Source of the DNA: Lepidodermella squamata
Lineage: Eukaryota > Gastrotricha
Direction: 5' to 3'
Assembly (NCBI GenBank): GCA_047495785.1
Contig: JBLDXI010000007.1
Coordinates: 4,154,001-4,218,000 of the forward strand
DNA length: 64,000 nucleotides
Position numbers and translations under genes: made by a program. Shown here piece by piece: positions 1 through 10,479 of this stretch (the first letter of the stretch is position 1; every line of letters starts with the position of its first letter). The notes under the pieces were generated by a model that was given only the letters and a program-made list of their open reading frames with translations, had not been told where the DNA came from and ran no database searches.

Positions 1-943
1 AGACTGGACGAAGACCAGCGAGGACGAACGGCGGTTATGAACAACGGCAACTTCAGATGCGGAACCTGTGCAGCATTTCGTTCAACTCCGCGAGACGTGA
101 ACAATTTGGGGTGCCACTTTGGGGGTCAGAGTAAAAAAATTTAATATTAGGAGAAAATGAGAATATATGGAAAAATGTGAAACCGGAACGGCCTAGAGGC
201 AGGCCTAAACTAAGGAGGCTCGACTGTGTTAAGAAAAAAATTGGGACGCGTGGCAATAAAAAATGTTGACAGATGATTTAGCGCAGCGAAACGTCAAGCC
301 CAACGAGAGAGTCTAGAGAAAAATTCAACTATGGGACGGAATACCGAAAACCTGCTTCCCGGAAAATGTTAACATTTATCTGTTCAAATGCTACATGAAC
401 GAATTAGAGATGTCGTTATAGTCTGCAGTGCGCATCCGAAAGATTATGTAAATAAATAACAAACAATTTTCCTTTTTAAATACAGCTCGACGCCTCCTCG
501 GCACGTGCCGTAGTAGCTGGGCTACAAATCGAGCCAGGACTCTGCATCGAAAAATTTCAATTTACCTAATAGGCTTTTAAACCGGACGGGGCTTATGTAA
601 CTAAGGTAATTAATTTTCTAAAACGCCTTTCAAAAGGACATAGCAACTAGAAAAGTAAGAAATGGAAGCTTAGCTTTAAATAAAACCCAATGCTGAATGA
701 AATAATGTTTAGAATAAATATTAATATTGGGCGAATTTTCAAATAGTTGCAAACGCATACTTAATACCGATATATGTACATATATTATGTACACCCACGC
801 TTCTCTTGAATCATAAATGAGAATCATTCTTGTGTCTACGTTTCTTATCAGCGTCAATATATCACACTTGCCGACCCAACAGTTGTACGTCGCCGAATGC
901 AAAGTGAGTAATGTGATGATTAACGCCTAGGCCTTATCTCAGC
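1..943. other. Intergenic, no supported gene
   Basis: I see no convincing coding region here. Open frames on both strands are short, have no recognisable domain and no matching splice signals. The sequence is AT-rich towards the right end and leads into the TATA box of the first gene. Confidence 0.4.
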
Positions 944-952
944 CATATAAAA
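944..952 (+). promoter_or_regulatory. TATA box of the first small membrane protein gene
   Basis: The string atataaaag lies about 80 bp upstream of the first in-frame ATG at 1025. A transcription start about 30 bp downstream would leave a short 5' UTR. It is one of the clearest TATA boxes in the window. Confidence 0.6.
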
Positions 953-1024
953 GGAGTTGACTTTACGAGGCATGGAACCCACTTCCCGAAGCAAGTGCTG
1001 CTAGGAGCTATTTTAAACCAAAAG

Positions 1025-1372
1025 ATGGACACCGTCGCGCCCTCTCCGGACAATGTGAAGAACCAGCCGTCGGCTTACCTCAACATGCCTGACGTGCAAC
1101 CAAATTCTCCTGCGCCTCCAGCTTATCAATACACAGCTAGCCCCGGTGCCGGGTCCATCGTCACCTATTCGAATGGCCTGGCTGTTGTCGGCTCGTCGAG
1201 CGGATTTGCCGCGCAACCGCCAATGACAATTGAAGCAGGCCCGCCGACACACTACGCCGCGCAGCCCCCGAAACTTTATTGTCAGCAAGTCTTAGTTGGC
1301 ATAATTACAGGCGTGCTTATTTTATCGATGATTGGTGCCATTGTTGGTCTCGTTTATGCTCTTGTTGTTTGA
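1025..1372 (+). CDS. Small Pro-rich tail-anchored membrane protein (tandem family member 1)
   Basis: This 115-residue protein has no recognised domain. The N-terminal two thirds are rich in Pro, Ser, Ala and Tyr and contain the motif PAYQYTASPG followed by a VTYSNGLAVVG-like stretch. A single hydrophobic helix of about 24 residues (VLVGIITGVLILSMIGAIVG and onward) ends almost at the C terminus, so I infer a tail anchor with the N-terminal part in the cytoplasm. There is no signal peptide. The ATG at 1025 follows a TATA box at 944, and AATAAA lies at 1441. The next two genes carry the same motif and plan, so this is a local tandem family. Function unknown. Confidence 0.7.
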   Translation: MDTVAPSPDNVKNQPSAYLNMPDVQPNSPAPPAYQYTASPGAGSIVTYSNGLAVVGSSSGFAAQPPMTIEAGPPTHYAAQPPKLYCQQVLVGIITGVLILSMIGAIVGLVYALVV

Positions 1373-1450
1373 TAATTACTCATCATTATTATTTTGTCTT
1401 CTGGCTGCATAAATTCAGTTGTTCTGGTTATTTTCTGAGTAATAAATAAA

Positions 1451-2750
1451 GTGGAATATATAAAAATTGATAATAATAAGGCTGGCTTAGTAGACACATA
1501 CCGTCATTTGGGGTAAAATGAACCATTAATCTTCACTTTAATAAACCTTTAACAAGACCACGTTGATCCATTAGAAGCAGTTAGGACACCGGGGCTTGGA
1601 CCCTGCAATGTAATCAAAATGTTGCCGATGAATACGGATGAATACATTAAAAGCTAGGTTTATTTACTACAGCTGCGGCGTCCTAGCTACTCATGCGTTG
1701 ATCCTATCGATCCATGGTATTTATACAGCATGAACAGTAGCTACTTCACCATACAAAGAAAGTCAGTGGATCAGCAAGATCGATTATCGTTCCATCCATA
1801 TAAGGAAATCCACACTTGATCGCACTGCGTGTTAAGGTAAGTTAGGTATGTCAAGTGATAGTAGGTTGTCGAGCAGCAATTGTAGGTCTTACGGAAACTC
1901 GCCTTGTCAGCGCGCGACGATCGACTCTAACAGCTTGCCATCGACTGGGGGCATCGAGATGGGCCTCTGAGCGCCCACATATTACGACTTATAGGCACGG
2001 AAATGACATTGGCTTCTTTCCATTCCGGCTGAACAAACCGAGAGCCGAGGCTAAGATGAGACTGATATTATAAAGAAATATAAATATCGAGGATAAAATT
2101 GAACTGAGAGATGAGAAGTTGAATCGGCGGTCCACCAAATTTGTAAACGATAATGCCTTATTCCGTTAAACGGCCTCAAAAAAGCATCAGCCACTATGCG
2201 CCGGTTGGCAGTTGACTATTGGTTAGTGATGACGCGGCGGCTTTGTATCGCGGTACCGGGCGTCAAGATCTGACGTCAAGATAGGCTAATGTCTTTCCCC
2301 ACGACACAGGACTGAGATCGCCGCTGAAAAAGTTGTGAACCTCGGGTCGAGCCGCATTACAAATACCGATTTTGTTTTCAAAATTTCGGAATAGTACTCT
2401 GGCCCGGGTGTGACTGGCTGCACTCTACAGATGTGGCGAGATGGGGCGACATTGCAGCTGTAATGAATAGGGTGGTAAGTCATCATAAGCTAAGATTCAG
2501 ATTCTCAGTGATGTCATTAGAATTCGTCTTCGTCGCTGTAGAGCCGAGGTGATTGCATTATGCATGGAAAATGGAAAGCGTGCAAGAATACATTCTCGCC
2601 GCCACACAGTAACGAATGACGACAGTACGAGGTTCCCCCGGCATTTGTTAATCACCCTGCCCGGAGATGGCAACACGGACACCGGACACACGGGGTTTCT
2701 TTATCTTCCGTGAAGTGAATGAATCACACGCCACCAACTTATCGCAGTAC
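1451..2750. other. Intergenic, no supported gene
   Basis: No coding region is supported between the polyadenylation signal of the first small membrane protein gene and the promoter of the second. Short open frames occur on both strands but lack domains, splice logic or similarity to neighbours. Confidence 0.4.
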
Positions 2751-2818
2751 TTAAATACGTCGCCCGTCGAAGCACTTGTTCATTGTCTATTATCGAATTC
2801 ATCGCATCAAATCAACAT

Positions 2819-3226
2819 ATGAATTTGGACGAAAAAGCGTCGGCCCAGGTCGATGTTGGCAAGCCTGCTGTACCAACAATGGTGGAATATACTGAGAGAA
2901 CGGCACCTTTCGATGATTCTTCGGTACCACCCTACCAATATACCGCATCACCTGGCGTGAACACAGCGGTTACCTTCAATGGCAGCCAAGCTGTTTTTAT
3001 GCCAGTGTCTCCTGCCTACGCTGACAACCAGCCTGCCCAAGTCTATCTAGGTCAAGCCTACCCCGGTCAAGCTATTTATCAACCTACACCGCCGATGATT
3101 GGGGCATATTATGACAATCAACAACTGCGGAGCACGGGCTATTATGTAACAGTCAGCATTATGGCATTTCTAGGCATCTGCTTTATAGCTGCCGGGATTA
3201 CGATTCCAATTTATTATTTAGCCTGA
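2819..3226 (+). CDS. Small Pro/Tyr-rich tail-anchored membrane protein (tandem family member 2)
   Basis: This 135-residue paralogue of the genes at 1025 and 3823 carries PPYQYTASPG, then VTFNGSQAVFMPV, then a Gln/Tyr/Pro-rich stretch with AYPGQAIYQP. A single C-terminal helix (VSIMAFLGICFIAAGITIPI) ends four residues before the stop. I chose the ATG at 2819; a frame extending further upstream lacks an ATG. AATAAA follows at 3312. There is no signal peptide, so tail anchoring is inferred. Function unknown. Confidence 0.7.
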   Translation: MNLDEKASAQVDVGKPAVPTMVEYTERTAPFDDSSVPPYQYTASPGVNTAVTFNGSQAVFMPVSPAYADNQPAQVYLGQAYPGQAIYQPTPPMIGAYYDNQQLRSTGYYVTVSIMAFLGICFIAAGITIPIYYLA

Positions 3227-3450
3227 AGATTCGGAAACGCTCTTTTTAACCTAACGATTTCTTTGGCGTGTCGACGCTAACAAGGTCATTTCGATGCATC
3301 CATAATATAACCAATAAATATAGTAGTAAATGATGCGAACAATTAGTTTGGAGATTACAACCTTTGAGCTGTCCTGCTTGTTGAACCTGATTCAGTGTTG
3401 TCGCTGAACTTCACGTAACCTTGATTAAGTTCTTCTGAGTTTTCTTACAT

Positions 3451-3623
3451 CGTTAACGGCGCGCCTAAACAACCACTTAGACTCATTCGATCGTACTTTC
3501 AGTCGCCTAACGTATTGGTGAAGTACGTTAGGCTTATTGAGCACCAATTTTTTCATCTATCGAACGTACTTTCCATATAAAATCTATAAATAGTGAAGTG
3601 GTTGTTTCGGCGCGTCGCTAACG
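3451..3623. repeat. MITE-like foldback element
   Basis: Outer arms of about 28 bp are inverted copies: left 3451-3478 begins cgttaacggcgcgcctaaac, and right 3596-3623 ends with its near complement. Inside is a second hairpin near 3503-3536, where gcctaacgta pairs with tacgttaggc. It lies just upstream of the third small membrane protein gene, so it may affect that promoter. Confidence 0.6.
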
Positions 3624-3822
3624 ACATGTCCCAATCTGCGACTATCGCCATTTTTCCGATTACAAAGCATTAGAGTTGAATCATCGGAACTATTTATATG
3701 AATAGAGTATCAGTCCGTTTTTGTTTGCTATCCAAATTAGCTCATGCAGTTCCTCGATAAATGGCTCGTTACTCATTACCATAGAGAGGTGGTCTTATCA
3801 GCATTACAGTTCTGTATTCTGT

Positions 3823-4146
3823 ATGAAAAACAAATCCTTGTCTAACTTGCTGGACAATAACCTCAGTCGCAATCACAAACGCCAGTGTGGTCAAAAATCA
3901 ATGTCTACAAGCTATTACCAATACACGGCAACCCCTGGCGATAACTCAACGGTTAACTACAGCAGTGGGCAGGCTGTTGTAGGGCCGATTTATGCTTATT
4001 CTGGTGTATGCACCCGCGACGAACCGCCTCAACAAAAATCGAGCCATGTAATCATCGCTGCTGTTGGAATATCAATTGTTGTGTTCTTAACAATAACTGG
4101 CATCACTGTAGCTATTGTTGTTGTAAAACTGAACGGTTTCGGGTGA
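3823..4146 (+). CDS. Small tail-anchored membrane protein (tandem family member 3)
   Basis: Third tandem paralogue. The diagnostic stretch is SYYQYTATPGDNSTVNY followed by GQAVVGPIYAYSG, closely parallel to the gene at 1025. A C-terminal hydrophobic helix (VIIAAVGISIVVFLTITGITV) precedes a short LNGFG-type tail. The start is uncertain: ATG at 3823 gives 107 residues, while ATG at 3901 sits directly before the conserved motif and gives 81. AATAAA at 4162. Function unknown; a peripheral membrane or adaptor role is only a guess. Confidence 0.62.
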   Translation: MKNKSLSNLLDNNLSRNHKRQCGQKSMSTSYYQYTATPGDNSTVNYSSGQAVVGPIYAYSGVCTRDEPPQQKSSHVIIAAVGISIVVFLTITGITVAIVVVKLNGFG

Positions 4147-4414
4147 TATTTATCATTAAACAATAAAACGCACCACTTTTTATCATCGGGCGCATTTTTA
4201 GAGCGAAAAAAATGAATGCACTGAAAACGTCCAGACTGCGGATGCATCCGACTCATCGGACAACTGTAGCGCAGTTGCGGTTGAATAATTTCGCTGGCCA
4301 ACGTCAGCACTTTACACTAGATACACACTCATCGCATTCCTAAGCTATTATAGTAGTAGCTTTGATACATATTACTGATTACCTGGCTAATTTCTCGCAA
4401 AAATTTGTTCAACA

Positions 4415-7400
4415 ATGAAATTTATCCTTTTCACTACCGGATACTTGGCTTTGTTCTGCTCGGAGCTTATTTCAGCTCAATCTGGGGATGGCTTAATCGA
4501 AGCTGGTTCAGGAGACGTCCAGGTCAAGTCTCTCGCTGAAGCGAATGAGGATCAAATTCATAAGAAACCTAGTATTTCAAAGGACGACTTAGCGAAAAGA
4601 TTGTTTGACGCAGTGGAGAAAGACGATTTGGAGGGCATTGCTCGACTGTACAGCGAATTCCCTCAGAAGCGCCTAGACTCCATTAAAAATGCGCGAAAAT
4701 TCAACTCCATGCATGTTGCCGTTGCGTCGAATTCGACTAGAGTTATCAATTTCATGTTCGAAACAGCAAATACGACAAAATTGTTGCTACAACAGAACTC
4801 GCTCGGGGAACTGCCTTTACACCTAGCTTTAGCAAAGGGCTACAACGCCTTGGCCTGGCGAATGCTTAACGTTTCCAGCGTTGATAATCGGAAGAGAATG
4901 ATCAAATGGGCGACGAAATCCGGTGGCACGCCGCTGTTTTACGTGGCCCAGGCTCCCGGTAGAACGCGTCCTCACGTTATTGCAAATTTTCTGGTCCAGC
5001 AACTCAAGGCGAATCTTACACATCGAAGCAAAAACGGTGATTTAGTGATTCACGAGGCGATAAAGCGGCGAAATATCAATTTGCTGAAGTATTTACTCGA
5101 GAATAACACCCATGCGTTTGAAGGTTACGTCACTGGGAACAAACTCCACTGCGGGAAGGCTTTGTCGCATTACGTGGCTGAGTACAACATCGCGTCTTTC
5201 ATTGATAACGTGAAGCCGGAATTTCTGGACCTGTCGGCAGTTGATAGCCATGGCCAAACTCCTTTGTGCTGGGCTGTCGCGAATTCGAGTTTCGCTTTCG
5301 TCAATAAATTGGTTGCGAAGCAAAGGAACCCTGCTGGAATCTCAGTCGCAGCTAGTCGTTGTGTCTTGAGACACCCGTCTACAGCGGTTACGGGGCCTCC
5401 ACTTCATCTAGCGGCGCAATTAGGAAATTTTAATATGTCCAAGATTTTGGTTGCGAAACTAAACGCCAGTGTTTCTCAGAGGGATTCTATTGGCGGCACA
5501 GCGCTTCATGCGTGAGTTTTTTTTTAAATTTTGATAGCATTTTTGTTTTGGGATTGTGGGAGACTTCTCGCCAGTTAGAGCCAAAGTCAGTTAGAACACA
5601 AGGCTGGAAAATTCTAAGAAAATGTTGAGTTAATTTTTCTTGTTAAATATCTTGTTATTTATTGTTTTAAATAGAATTGCATACCAGGATCCAGCAATTG
5701 ATGAAACGAAAAATCTGCTGGCAACAGAGGACGATAAGGAGTTCATTCTACCCGACGCTTCCATAAAAGCAGCCAAGAAAACAAAGCTAAACATCGCAGC
5801 AATCGCTAGATTTTTGCTCCGTTACAATCGAAAATTGCTTGAAACCCCCGATACCGAGCTGGGCAGGACGCCATGGCTAACTGCGGTAGCTCTCAAGTCG
5901 AATTTGATTGCTGACGTGTTCGCTAACGACCTTGGTGCTAATCAAACTGTTACAGATAAACGAGGGCTAACAGGTCTTCATTTGACAAGCAACGAGGATC
6001 AGCTGAAGAAACTAGTGGAGACAAACCCGAGGGCATTTGGCGACATCAATTTAGCAACGTCTGATGCTGGGTCAGGATCAGATTCGCAACTGGCATCAGG
6101 TGATACTAACTTACCATAGTCTCTGACTCCACTGATATTTCATGAAATTAAAACCAGTGAATTATTTATGATCAATAAATTAAGTATGACCCATAGCCCT
6201 AGCCCTTTTTTACCTAATTCCTGTCTTAGGCTGGACGCCTTTGATGGTTTCGGTCGAGGATCGAAGGCCTCTACGTTTCATTTCCCACCTAGTCTCAAGG
6301 GGCGCGAATATGTCGATGACGAATAGCCTCGGTCAATCTCTGCTTCACATAGCTGCCAAGTCGAACAACACTGGGTTTATTGAACAATTTTCAGATCGTC
6401 TCGACTTCTCACATCGGGACGCCTCTGGAAAAACTGTCTTGACCTACGCTATCGAACTCGGCCACTTCGACGTAGCGCGCATCTTGTTGTGGCACCAGCA
6501 AAAGGGAAACATGAATCGTAGCAAAAGTTAGATGACTTTTTGGAATTTTTGGACTTTTGCAGCTTTTCCCTTAGATTGTCTATGCGCTCCACTGACGAGT
6601 GTCCTGAAAATGGACAACGCGGCGTTCGATTTGCCTTGGAATGACGTTAGAAGCTATCAATTGGAAACCGGTCTCTTCTGCTATGGAGCACAAGCCACTC
6701 TCCGATGCGAACAGGTAGGTTGCAACTCGAAAAAGCAAATGAAAATTCCAATTTTCTTTCAATGATTTCGAAGGCTAGATCAAAACCTCATCTCGCTCCT
6801 AGGGGCCATTTTCTGATTTTCCCTTGTTTCTTGTTTCAGGGAACTAAATTATTTGGATCTCCCGATGTGACGTGCTCAACATCCGGCGCATGGGAACTGC
6901 GTGGATATTGCCTTACCGAGGAAGAAGACGCGGAAAAGAGCAGCAGTGAAAGCGACGAAGATGACAGCGGGGAGAGCAAAAGAAAATTCCGCCGCGAAGA
7001 GCCTGAAGACACTACTAACCATCTAACAACCACGCCACGTGCTGAAATCTTCAAAGAACTAGTTTCTTTCGTTTCGTTCTACTTCTTCAATATCAGTAAC
7101 GTCGACGAGATCTACAGTGACTCTGCGAGGCCTCATGTTACCGAAATCGGACCTTACACATACCGCTTGGTTCGAAGATTTGAGTACTCATCAGCAGAAG
7201 ACATTGAGAATGCTACATATCGTGAACGCCGTCTCTACCATTTCGACAGCGAGAGATCTGAACATCGATCGGAGACAGACGCTTTCACGAATTTAGATAT
7301 TGTCAGCTACGTTTTCGCAAGAGCTGTGTTCCGGCAAGGTTCTCATAGCTTGTTGGACAATACACTGACAAAATCAGACCGACAGCAGCCTTTCAAGCAA

Positions 7401-8072
7401 TATCGAGTGCGAGACTTTCTGTTCGGAGCTGAGGATGACTTGCTAGCTGAATGGATCAAAATTAGACATCCTAGTTCATTGAAATCAATATTACCATCTT
7501 TCGGAATCTATGTCAACCAATCAAACGGTCATAGCAAAAACGGATCGATTTTCACTGAAAGAAGTACCGTTGCAGCCGATATTGATTCAATGCTTTTGGG
7601 CAAAAGTGTTGACGAAGATGTGAAAGAGCTCTCTTACTACACTACTGATGCTTGTTACGGAATGAAGCTGGAACAGTCCGAGGACTCAGCCGAAGGGATT
7701 GAAGAGCAATATTTTATGCTTGACATTGTCAAATGGGCAGCTGAAGTTGGCGAGATCAATCAGAAGCTATGTCGAAAAGGCTGCCTCGGACGGGGTCTCT
7801 TGAACATTTCAGCCTGTAGGAATATGGCCTTTATCGCCTCTCTACCTCATTTGGCGGGAGCTGATCTAGATGATGATTCTAAGCCGCTTGGCTTGGAGCC
7901 AAATTTGAACTCGCACATACCTCACGCCGTGATGCAAAACGGCGAGATTTTGGATTTTGCAAAATTTCTGCAATTCAACTGGCGTGTTGCCAAATTTGAC
8001 TACCTCAATTACTCGAAACTGCCTGATAACCTCATTCTACCTCTTATGTGGTATGTTGAGAAGCCAAAGTAG
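4415..8072 (+). CDS. Secreted chimera: ankyrin repeats, sushi domain and CD36-like ectodomain
   Basis: Five exons join in frame to 1,064 residues: 4415-5511, 5675-6099, 6230-6517, 6563-6714, 6840-8072. A signal peptide (MKFILFTTGYLALFCSELIS) opens the protein. About 700 residues of ankyrin repeats follow (LPLHLALAKG, GGTPLFYVAQ, GQTPLCWAV, GWTPLMVSV, GQSLLHIAAKS). A sushi-type Cys pattern spans exons 4-5 (FCYGAQATLRC, then GAWELRGYC), then an acidic linker. The last 340 residues resemble CD36/SCARB: FYFFNISNVDEIY, EIGPYTYRLVRRF, YHFDSERS, FGIYVNQSNG, FIASLPHLAGAD. The CD36 part lacks both transmembrane helices and stops after PLMWYVEKPK, so I infer secretion. The 45-bp intron joining ankyrin and sushi has a weak donor (gtagca). 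Without it the first gene would stop at 6531 with a second ATG at 6532 and no poly(A) signal between. Confidence 0.68.
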
Positions 8073-8126
8073 AGCGTATTTCTATTTACATATTTGAGCT
8101 TTTGAGAGCACCGGTCCCTAAATATG

Positions 8127-8132
8127 AATAAA
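8127..8132 (+). terminator. Polyadenylation signal of the ankyrin-sushi-CD36 gene
   Basis: aataaa lies 55 bp after the stop codon. It is the only such signal seen near the 3' end of this gene; none was found at the ankyrin/sushi junction, which supports a single transcript. Confidence 0.6.
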
Positions 8133-8227
8133 ATACAATAGTTCAATACAAGACGCCTGTTTTTTCCCGAGATGAATATCAAAGTCTTTTTACAAGTCAC
8201 CATTTATTAAAATGTCTTTTATTGAAC

Positions 8228-8893
8228 ATGGCTGGCAAGTTCATTCTACATTATTTTGATGAAGAGGGCCGTGGCGAAGCTATCAGGTGGATATTGGCCT
8301 ACAGCCGGGTCGGATTCGAAGATCATCGGTACAACATGGAAAAATGGCCCGCCATAAAGTCTCGCTTTCCCTTGGAACAACTTCCTATGCTTGAATGGAC
8401 AAGTGCTGATGGCGAGCAATCTCTGAAACTGGTTCAAACCGCCGCTATTACGAAATTCCTGTCGAAAATTCTTGACTTGGAGGGCTCGACTGAGTTGCAG
8501 CGAGTTAGGTCAGATCAGGCCTATGACTGTCTGCGAGAATTTCAAGATTCCCTAATTCGAGGGATGAGCGATGGCGATGCTGATGGCATTAGTAAGGTTA
8601 TTACTGACGATTTTCCGAGAATATTCGGTTATCTCGAGCGCGAAGCTAAGAAACGAAAAACTCTCTCGGGGTCTAAAAAGGTTTTCTAACACTCGCTTAT
8701 GAATTTTCGCTAATTTTCTTCCTATCAGTTCACATACCCAGACATCGTTCTGGCTTCGTTTTACCACTATGCCGATGGTAATTTGAAAATGTTCATCCCG
8801 GACTGGTCACCCTATCCGAACATCAAACGGATTTGCTGCACAGTTGCTAATTCACCTGGTGTCAAAGCTTATTTAGCGAAAAAACCTAAATAA
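8228..8893 (+). CDS. Glutathione S-transferase, sigma-like
   Basis: Two exons (8228-8680 and 8729-8893) give 205 residues, the usual length. The thioredoxin-like N-terminal domain has HYFDEEGRGEAIRW, with the catalytic-type Tyr. QLPMLEW stands where the cis-Pro loop QVPVLE is usual. QTAAITKFLSK replaces the common QSxAI glutathione-contact helix, so the usual Ser is Thr. The all-helical C-terminal domain ends with FTYPDIVLASFYHY and a short GVKAYLAKKPK tail. Expected role: glutathione conjugation or isomerisation in the cytosol. AATAAA overlaps the stop region at about 8889. Confidence 0.88.
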
Positions 8894-9189
8894 AATGTTC
8901 CCTTTTTGGAAAACCTTTGTTTTAGTTAATTGGTGGCAAGCAGCAATCAAATTGTGTAGGAGTCCGGTATACTATGGGTTTTACTGAAAGATGTGTACAT
9001 AGCCGCCAAGGCTTCTTCGGGGGTTATACTAACCTCTTTAACAGGTATCTTTAAAACTAAATGAGCTGGGTTTTCCATTTGCATCAATTCCTTTATTCAA
9101 ATTGAATCGAAGCAGATCTCAAAGTTAACAGCCAAACCATAACAAATTGTCATCCTGGGAAATGAGCTGTCGAAGCTCTCTGAGAAAAA

Positions 9190-9861
9190 TCACAACAAAT
9201 CTTGAATTTCGCATGTTTCCACCGGTGGATGTTTGAAAGAAACGTCACAGAAAGTATTAGCAGCTAAGAAGCATTCTCGTAGCCGGCGAACAGACATTTT
9301 AACATCGGGCCAATATGCGTAGCGAAAGACGTAGTAGAGCCAGTACGATAACATAACAAGCAAAACAAACTTGAGTGAGCAAATCGATATCAAAAAGGAA
9401 AATTCAGCAGCAGTGCAAGTCTTTTCATTCGACAGCGTTGAGTTCGTAAGGGCAGTGAATTCGATCAGCTTTGCTTCCCCAGCCACGGCAGAATCCATTT
9501 TTCGAAGAAGTTGGTCGTCAAAGCCAAGAGCGTGGAAGATGTTTGCGATCACGTTCGATAGCAGTATGGAAATCGGTAGAATGAGCAGATTGAACAGATC
9601 TTCTCGCTCGAAATCATCTGGCCAACGCCATTTCTTGAAGGGTTTGAACATTCGCCTTACCTCAACTTTGTATGGACTCTGACATAGCTCGCAGTTTAAT
9701 CTTGTATAAGCTCGTGTTGCTAAGCTCGTTGATAAACAATTCAAGTGAATGAAGGCTAGACTTCCTTTACAGAGGCAAAATTTGGTGAACAATGGTCCGG
9801 CTTGTTCGTCCGCCCCGCAGTAACAAATTCGGCATATAGATTCCGAGCTTGAAGTGTTCAT
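9190..9861 (-). CDS. RING-CH (MARCH-type) E3 ubiquitin ligase
   Basis: This 223-residue, apparently single-exon protein starts MNTSSSESICRICYCG. The N-terminal RING-CH finger has C4HC3 spacing: CRIC, then CLCKGSLAFIHLNCL, then CELC. Two hydrophobic helices follow (FNLLILPISILLSNVIANIF and FLISICSLKFVLLVMLSYWL), the standard MARCH plan. MARCH proteins ubiquitinate membrane proteins for endocytosis or degradation from ER and endosomal membranes. It is divergently oriented to the EGF gene that starts at 10480. Confidence 0.85.
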   Translation of the reverse strand: MNTSSSESICRICYCGADEQAGPLFTKFCLCKGSLAFIHLNCLSTSLATRAYTRLNCELCQSPYKVEVRRMFKPFKKWRWPDDFEREDLFNLLILPISILLSNVIANIFHALGFDDQLLRKMDSAVAGEAKLIEFTALTNSTLSNEKTCTAAEFSFLISICSLKFVLLVMLSYWLYYVFRYAYWPDVKMSVRRLRECFLAANTFCDVSFKHPPVETCEIQDLL

Positions 9862-9869
9862 TCAGCTAA

Positions 9870-10479
9870 TGTACGATGTTAAAACAGATGAGCTTATGAG
9901 TTGCTAGTAGTAGCATGATAACGAACACGTGTTACCCAGTGGGGTAATAACAGCTGAGTAAATATGCCGCATTGAGATCTTTCATCTTGCGAGTTCAGCG
10001 GTCAAGCTGCTTGAAAAAGCTAAGCTTCATATGTGCTTCATACATAGGTACCAGGCCTTGCTATTTCTTGTAGTCCGCAGCCCTAACAAAATCAGACAAG
10101 GCTATTTTCAAAAACGGTCCAGCGAAGTCTTTGAAAGGCTCAGTAATTTTATATCGAAGGTCTGGAAGTTGTTTACCTATTGCAATGCCGGAAATTATCA
10201 TCACTCCCCAAGTTGAAATAAGGAATCAAGTTATTTTTTCTTGGTCGTCTGGTCTACGCACCAGTAGTTTACGATTGATGCGAATCTAGGCTGCTAGGTG
10301 ATGGGAATTTCAAACTACAGTGTGGCGTCATATATGCTACGCATTCTCACATTCGTGCATCTACAACCGATGATTGACGCGTCAGATCAGCTGCAAAACA
10401 AAGTTATCGATTCATCAGAAAGTTAGTTTTGTCGGATACATCCACCCTCCCCCAGCCATTTTCCAACCAAAGAAATACA
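9870..10479. other. Intergenic, no supported gene
   Basis: The region lies between two divergent genes and may hold both promoters. Short frames here are without recognisable domains. Confidence 0.35.

Noticed and set aside
630-902. Minus-strand frame of 90 codons upstream of the first gene
   Set aside because: AT-rich and featureless, directly in the promoter area of the TATA-driven gene.
4415-6531. Idea that the ankyrin gene is a stand-alone latrotoxin-like protein
   Set aside because: Secreted ankyrin arrays recall those proteins, but no diagnostic N-terminal domain is seen and the frame continues by splicing into sushi and CD36 parts.
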